From Alistipes sp. UBA934 (GTDB lineage: Bacteria > Bacteroidota > Bacteroidia > Bacteroidales > Rikenellaceae), in assembly GCA_002293535.1 (NCBI GenBank), contig DBDK01000010.1:62001-126000 (forward strand): 64,000 nt of DNA, in the 5' to 3' direction. The notes under the pieces were generated by a model that searched no databases, was not told the DNA's origin, and saw nothing but the letters and a program-made list of their open reading frames with translations. Shown piece by piece: positions 60,146-64,000 of this stretch (the stretch's first letter is position 1; each line of letters starts with the position of its first letter). Position numbers and translations under genes: made by a program.

Positions 60146-61093
60146 ATGAAACCCAAATTCCTGTATGTCGTGGTGGCGATCCTGCTTGCTTTTTCCTCCT
60201 GCGCCGACACCGAAAACCCAAATCTTCCCGACCAACTTCAAGTGGGAGTGCTGCTCAAAGCCCAAACAAACTCGTTCCGTACCGCTCTCGGATATTATGC
60301 GGTGGACGCCCTCGAAAAGAAAGGGATCACCTATGTGATGTACATTGCACAAAACGCGGGCCAACAAGCTCACCAGATAGAAATGGCCGCTCTGTCGGGA
60401 TGCCACGTCATTATAGTTGTACCCGAAGGGATCAACGAGCGAGCCCTCACTCCCGCCATTACTGCCAATGTGCCGATAATCCTTTTCGAGGATAACGCAC
60501 AAAGCGAGGAGTATTCCGCTTTGGTAAAAGGCGACAACGTCGGAGCAGGTGAAAATGCCGCCCACTATATGTTCTCGAAAGGAGTCAAGAATCCCGTTGT
60601 TTTCGATGTGGAACAAGACCCTGCCTCGAGCAATGCGCGAGTCGAAGGTTTCGAAACACAGATGCACGCCCTGATGGGTTCCGAAGAAACGATAGTTCAC
60701 CAAACCCTCCGTACCTATACAAGGGAAGCAGGCTACAATGCGGCCGAGGCGCTTTTGAGCCAGGGCAGCAAGTGGATCATAGACGCATTTTATGCGCAAG
60801 ACGATGAAATTGCGATGGGTGTGTTGGATGCGATCAAAGATTCGGGACGTACGGACATCAAGGTTGTAATTGGATGTGGCGGCTCACAGGAGATGATGGA
60901 TAGAATCCTGACGACAACCTACACAGATGTGGCGACTACACTCTATTCACCTTCGATGATCACTAAGTGTGTGGATATAGCAGGGGAGATACTGAAAGGT
61001 AATATGCCGACTCCGAGGCAGGTAGTAGTACCGGCAACGATCATAAATAAAGATAACGCTACGGAGTATCTGAACTCGGACTCGCCTTATTAA
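60146..61093 (+). CDS. Periplasmic-binding-protein-like lipoprotein (ribose/LacI type fold)
   Basis: A 315-residue protein with a lipoprotein signal (LLAFSSC) and a type I periplasmic binding fold: LQVGVLLKAQTNSFRTALGYY at the first strand, GCHVIIVVPEGINERALTPAI for domain I, NPVVFDVEQDPASSNARVEGF and FYAQDDEIAMGVLDAI for the second lobe. These match sugar-binding RbsB-like proteins. No ABC permease or ATPase is adjacent, so it may sense or deliver ligand to a distant system. Confidence 0.88.
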   Translation: MKPKFLYVVVAILLAFSSCADTENPNLPDQLQVGVLLKAQTNSFRTALGYYAVDALEKKGITYVMYIAQNAGQQAHQIEMAALSGCHVIIVVPEGINERALTPAITANVPIILFEDNAQSEEYSALVKGDNVGAGENAAHYMFSKGVKNPVVFDVEQDPASSNARVEGFETQMHALMGSEETIVHQTLRTYTREAGYNAAEALLSQGSKWIIDAFYAQDDEIAMGVLDAIKDSGRTDIKVVIGCGGSQEMMDRILTTTYTDVATTLYSPSMITKCVDIAGEILKGNMPTPRQVVVPATIINKDNATEYLNSDSPY

Positions 61094-61101
61094 ACCGCGC
61101 C

Positions 61102-61683
61102 TTAGAGTTTTTTGAGCGACTGACGAATGACATCCTCGACCGAAAGGCCGGGGTTGTCTTTTATTATAGTACGCACGACTTTGTCAGACGCCGAGCGAGA
61201 GAATCCCAGCATCGAGAGGGCCGCGAGTGCTTCGTAGAGAATACCCTCGTCGGGAACGGCGCCGGCTGTCGAGGAGGAAGTGATACCGGTCATTTTGTCA
61301 CGCAGTTCGACGATGATCTTTTCGGCGGTCTTCAAACCCAGTCCCTTGACATTTTTGAGCAACACTGCGTTCTCGCTCGAAATGATGTTGGCCAGCTCGG
61401 AAGGGGAGTAGGTCGAAAGCACCATCCGCGCGATGCTCGGCCCCACGCCAGAAACACTTATCAGACGACGGAACACCTCTCTCTCGGCCTGAGTGAAGAA
61501 TCCGAACAGAATCTGCGCATCCTCCCGCACAACGAAATGGACGTACAGTTTTGCTTCTGTTTGTTTTTCGATCTCGGCAAAAGTCTGCAGCGAAATGTTG
61601 AGGTAATAGCCCACACCTGCAGAATCAATAACGGCGTAAGCAGGAGTCAGGTCGGCAACTCGGCCGGAAATATATTCATACAT
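61102..61683 (-). CDS. ruvA: Holliday junction branch migration protein RuvA
   Basis: Junction-binding partner of RuvB. The 193-residue protein has an OB-fold N terminus (MYEYISGRVADLTPAYAVID), the helix-hairpin-helix pair (SVSGVGPSIARMVLS at about 78-92 and LKNVKGLGLKTAEKIIVEL at about 109-127) and domain III (LYEALAALSMLGFSRSASD). The longer frame begins upstream of the promoter, so ATG 61683 is used. The -7 box is 4 bases before the ATG. Confidence 0.95.
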   Translation of the reverse strand: MYEYISGRVADLTPAYAVIDSAGVGYYLNISLQTFAEIEKQTEAKLYVHFVVREDAQILFGFFTQAEREVFRRLISVSGVGPSIARMVLSTYSPSELANIISSENAVLLKNVKGLGLKTAEKIIVELRDKMTGITSSSTAGAVPDEGILYEALAALSMLGFSRSASDKVVRTIIKDNPGLSVEDVIRQSLKKL

Positions 61684-61687
61684 TTTG

Positions 61688-61695
61688 CAAAGATA
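61688..61695 (-). promoter_or_regulatory. -7 box of ruvA (TATCTTTG)
   Basis: Minus-strand TATCTTTG, 4 bases before the ruvA ATG, the tightest spacing in the window. Confidence 0.65.
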
Positions 61696-61706
61696 AAAAA
61701 AAGTTA

Positions 61707-61714
61707 TAATTTTG
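61707..61714 (+). promoter_or_regulatory. -7 box of the OmpH-like gene (TAATTTTG)
   Basis: Plus-strand TAATTTTG, 22 bases before the ATG at 61737. It probably also serves rpsP-rimM-mnmA. Confidence 0.5.
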
Positions 61715-61736
61715 CGCACTCAAACAATTGACGGAT

Positions 61737-62324
61737 ATGAAAAAAGGGCTTATTTTGGTGGTTGCAGTGCTGGCGATGGCTGCTTGTAAAAACGCAGGAA
61801 ATGGCGTTGAGAGTGTTTCGGGTGGAGGGTCTACTCGCGAAATCGGTGCTGCCGACATCGCTTACATCCGGATGGATTCGCTTATCAACAACTACAACCG
61901 CTATATAGATCTGGGAGGAGAGTTCGAAGCAAAGGCAACTAAGGTACAGAGCGACCTGGAAACCCGTGCACGCCGACTCGAAAACGAGATGATAGATGCT
62001 CAGGAGAAGGTGAGCAAAGGCCTGGTTACTCGCTCGCAAGCAGCAACCCTTCAAGAACAGCTCCAGCGTAAGGGTGCCGACTTTGAAAATTCCCGTCAAA
62101 CCCAACTTACCCAACTGGCTGAAGAAGAGCAGGTGATGACTAATCAAATCACCTACGCCATAGAGACATACATCGCCAAGTTCAATGCCGACTATCGCTA
62201 CAAGATGATCATTACAACGTCGGGAGGCACGCCCATTCTGCACGCCGATCCCGCGCTGGACATCACAGCCGAAATCCTCAAAGGCCTGAACGACGAATAC
62301 GCAGCAGAACAGAACACCAAATAA
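61737..62324 (+). CDS. OmpH/Skp-like periplasmic chaperone lipoprotein
   Basis: A 195-residue protein with a lipoprotein signal (AMAAC). IAYIRMDSLINNYNRYIDL at about 42-60 matches the OmpH start. A long alpha-helical coiled region (about 62-150, rich in Glu, Gln, Arg) forms the Skp tentacle, and the end TAEILKGLNDEY is the second body segment. Skp holds unfolded outer-membrane proteins in the periplasm. A lipid anchor is the usual variant in Bacteroidota. A TTG nine bases upstream is ignored in favour of ATG 61737. Confidence 0.87.
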   Translation: MKKGLILVVAVLAMAACKNAGNGVESVSGGGSTREIGAADIAYIRMDSLINNYNRYIDLGGEFEAKATKVQSDLETRARRLENEMIDAQEKVSKGLVTRSQAATLQEQLQRKGADFENSRQTQLTQLAEEEQVMTNQITYAIETYIAKFNADYRYKMIITTSGGTPILHADPALDITAEILKGLNDEYAAEQNTK

Positions 62325-62337
62325 ACCATTAAATTAA

Positions 62338-62994
62338 ATGTCAGTAAAAATCAGATTAGGGCGACACGGGAAAAAGGGACACCCCTTCTACCATATTGTC
62401 GTTGCAGACAGCAGGGCGCCACGTGATGGTAAGTTTATCGAGAAGATTGGCACGTACAATCCGAACACGAATCCTGCTACAATCGAGTTGAGCTTCGAGA
62501 AAGCTTTGGACTGGTTGCAAAAAGGCGCACAACCCACCGACACCTGCCGTGCAATCTTGTCCGAAAAGGGTGTTATGATGAAAAAGCACTTGTTGGGCGG
62601 GGTCGCCAAGGGGGCATTCTCCGAGAGCGACGCCGAAGCAAAGTTCAACAAATGGCTCGAAGAAAAGTCAGCCAAAGGTGACGCCAAGGTTTCGAAGATC
62701 GCCGGTGATGCCCGCGACGTGGCCAAAGCTCGCGCCGCTGCCGAAACCAAGGCCAAGGAAGAAAAAGCCAAAGCAATAGCCGCCAAGAAAGCCGAAGCCG
62801 CTGCTGCGGAAGCTCCCGAAGAAGAGTCTCCTGCCGAGGAAACACCTGCTGACGAAGCAGTTGCAGAGGCTGAAAACGCCGAAGCTGTCGAGGCGACAGA
62901 GGCTGCTGCCGAGAACGCCGACGCTCTGGACGCCATCGCTCAGATCGAGCAGGCTACGGACGCCGTGGCTTGCGAGCCTGAAGCCGCAGAATAA
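62338..62994 (+). CDS. rpsP: 30S ribosomal protein bS16 with long Ala/Glu-rich C-terminal tail
   Basis: The first 80-85 residues are a normal bS16 (SVKIRLGRHGKKGHPFYHIV, KIGTYNPNTNP, LSFEKALDWLQKGAQPT). The total is 218 residues. An intermediate basic part (about 105-150) is followed by an alanine- and glutamate-rich tail without sequence complexity. Extended bS16 is known in Bacteroidota, but this tail is long. It starts 13 bases after the OmpH-like stop and is 2 bases from rimM. Confidence 0.95.
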   Translation: MSVKIRLGRHGKKGHPFYHIVVADSRAPRDGKFIEKIGTYNPNTNPATIELSFEKALDWLQKGAQPTDTCRAILSEKGVMMKKHLLGGVAKGAFSESDAEAKFNKWLEEKSAKGDAKVSKIAGDARDVAKARAAAETKAKEEKAKAIAAKKAEAAAAEAPEEESPAEETPADEAVAEAENAEAVEATEAAAENADALDAIAQIEQATDAVACEPEAAE

Positions 62995-62996
62995 TT

Positions 62997-63539
62997 ATGG
63001 TCGCCGCGGGAAAGGTCGGCGGGCTCTTCGGAACGAAGGGTCGGAGTGAGGGGGGAGATGCTGGAGGGGGAGTTTCGCTCACCTTATATGACAACTTTCC
63101 GCGCGATTTCAACATTGAAGAGGAACCCGTGTACGTGAAGATAGATTCACTCACGGTTCCTCTTTTTTTTGACTCCCTGCATCGGCGAGGCGTGAGAGGG
63201 GCGACGGCGGTGTTTGCCGATATCGACACTGAGGCGCGCGCCGAGGAGCTCGTTGGTCTGGAATTTTTTCTGCGTGATGACAATATCGGTGGCAACGACC
63301 GTAGCGATTTAGGCTACGCAGAACAGGACTTTACTGATTGGGAGGCATACTTTGGTAACGGTTTGCAGGGGCGCATCGTGGATTTTATCGACAGTGAAAT
63401 GAATCCGCTATTCGAGGTCGAGATTGCCGGAGCGCGCGAATTTATCCCTGCGCAGGAGGATCTTATCGAACGTGTCGATGAAAAAAATCACAAAATTTTC
63501 TTTTCTTTGCCCGAAGGATTATTGGGCTTAAACGCGTGA
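62997..63539 (+). CDS. rimM: 16S rRNA processing protein RimM
   Basis: 30S assembly factor that binds uS19. The 180 residues show VAAGKVGGLFGTKG at the N terminus (the usual GKIVGxxGxKG), YDNFPRDF and EPVYVKIDSLTVPLFFDSLHRRG in the RimM N domain, then the PRC-barrel C domain (EELVGLEFFL, GRIVDFIDSEMNPLFEVE, IPAQEDLIERVDEKNHKIFF). The order rpsP-rimM is conserved in many bacteria. A glycine-rich insert follows the first motif. Confidence 0.93.
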   Translation: MVAAGKVGGLFGTKGRSEGGDAGGGVSLTLYDNFPRDFNIEEEPVYVKIDSLTVPLFFDSLHRRGVRGATAVFADIDTEARAEELVGLEFFLRDDNIGGNDRSDLGYAEQDFTDWEAYFGNGLQGRIVDFIDSEMNPLFEVEIAGAREFIPAQEDLIERVDEKNHKIFFSLPEGLLGLNA

Positions 63540-64000
63540 AAAAAGTTGTAGTCGGTTTGTCGGGCGGGGTAGACTCGTCGGTGGCGGCGTGGCTTCTGCA
63601 GCAGCAGGGCTATGAGGTCGTGGGCCTCTTTATGCGTAATTGGCACGATACGACGGGCACACTGTCAGGCGATTGTCCGTGGGCTGACGATCAGGTTTTC
63701 GCTGAGTTGGTGGCCAAAAAATTGGATATTCCTTTTCATTTTGTCGATCTTTCGGAGCAGTATCGCGAGCGGGTGGTGGATTATATGTTCGCGCAGTATG
63801 AACGAGGCCGTACGCCCAATCCCGACGTACTTTGTAACAGGGAGATAAAGTTCGATGTTTTTCTCAAGGAGGCTCTTAAACTTGGGGCCGATTTCGTTGC
63901 TACGGGTCACTATTGCCGCGTCGAGCAGACTCCGGAAGGGATGTTTCGTCTGCTTGCGGGGGTCGATGGCAACAAAGATCAGAGCTATTTCCTTTGCCAA
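63536..64000 (+). CDS. mnmA: tRNA-specific 2-thiouridylase MnmA (3' part cut by window edge)
   Basis: ATP-dependent sulfur insertion at U34 of tRNA. The 155 visible residues start at GTG 63536, overlapping the rimM stop by 4 bases (GTGA). They contain the PP-loop SGGVDSS at 9-15, GLFMRNW, PNPDVLCNREIKF with the first catalytic cysteine C100, and the ATGHYCR motif. The second catalytic cysteine lies beyond the edge. Full length should be about 355-370. Confidence 0.94.
   Translation, partial: MKKVVVGLSGGVDSSVAAWLLQQQGYEVVGLFMRNWHDTTGTLSGDCPWADDQVFAELVAKKLDIPFHFVDLSEQYRERVVDYMFAQYERGRTPNPDVLCNREIKFDVFLKEALKLGADFVATGHYCRVEQTPEGMFRLLAGVDGNKDQSYFLCQ

Noticed and set aside
1..64000. CRISPR arrays, toxin-antitoxin pairs, defence islands, insertion sequences
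   Set aside because: No regular direct repeats, transposase or defence gene was found. Nearly all DNA is accounted for by recognised chromosomal genes.

Overview
This is a gene-dense chromosomal segment of a Bacteroidota bacterium, most likely of the order Bacteroidales. The evidence is SusC/SusD transport genes, DUF4270 and FISUMP lipoproteins, a PorX-type regulator, a GldE-like protein, the fused 2-oxoacid:ferredoxin oxidoreductase alpha subunit, and many promoters with the Bacteroidota -7 box TAnnTTTG. An Alistipes/Rikenellaceae-like gut organism would fit, but that placement is inference. No insertion sequence, phage gene or CRISPR array was seen, and no gap exceeds about 225 bases. Sixty protein or tRNA genes are annotated. 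The two edge genes (an rRNA methyltransferase at the left, mnmA at the right) are cut by the window.

Layout. Positions 1-4.5 kb (minus): trkA, a GH3-family adenylating enzyme, a deoxynucleoside kinase and an RsmF-like methyltransferase in one tight operon. 4.5-9.2 kb: a small plus-strand membrane protein whose end overlaps topA, then topA, a DUF4270 lipoprotein and a one-domain starch-synthase-like protein. 9.2-15.3 kb (minus): yfhO-ftsX-DUF3098-uppP-truB-queA, an overlapping operon of envelope and RNA-modification genes. 15.4-22.1 kb: polyprenyl diphosphate synthase, tandem DUF1080 lipoprotein, aroE, a DedA/YqaA protein and korAB. 22.1-24.1 kb (minus): porX-tsaE. 24.2-31.6 kb (plus): HU, a 30-residue bS22-like ribosomal protein, RNase G, mfd, coaX and an outer-membrane protein. 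31.6-36.9 kb (plus): TPR protein, lptC, gldE-like and a PpiD/SurA-type isomerase. 36.8-42.4 kb: a flippase and aroQ, then thiL-ruvX-def, then a META lipoprotein and an exported papain-family peptidase.

The most interesting cluster is at 42.4-45.8 kb. Four head-to-tail genes overlap by 1, 14 and 4 bases: a steroid 5-alpha-reductase-like membrane protein, an Old-Yellow-Enzyme oxidoreductase, a short-chain dehydrogenase and a membrane-anchored metallo-beta-lactamase-fold protein. The first three are the enzyme classes used by gut Bacteroidales to reduce 3-oxo-delta-4 bile acids and steroids, so a steroid- or bile-acid-converting operon is a reasonable hypothesis. After it come tRNA-Pro, asnA, ruvB, a FISUMP lipoprotein, purM, a SusC/SusD/lipoprotein locus without enzymes, two FKBP lipoproteins, a Pit phosphate transporter with a PhoU-like tail, a periplasmic-binding lipoprotein, ruvA, an OmpH-like lipoprotein and rpsP-rimM-mnmA.

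One pattern runs through the whole window. At least 16 genes have the -7 promoter box only 4-9 bases before the start codon. Transcription should then begin at or within a few bases of the start codon, giving leaderless or nearly leaderless mRNAs. Other points worth a look are a terminator for the Sus locus embedded in the purM coding sequence, a perfect palindrome made by the identical ends of korB and tsaE, a switch of strand G/C bias at that same junction, and a tyrosine-rich insertion in an FKBP lipoprotein.
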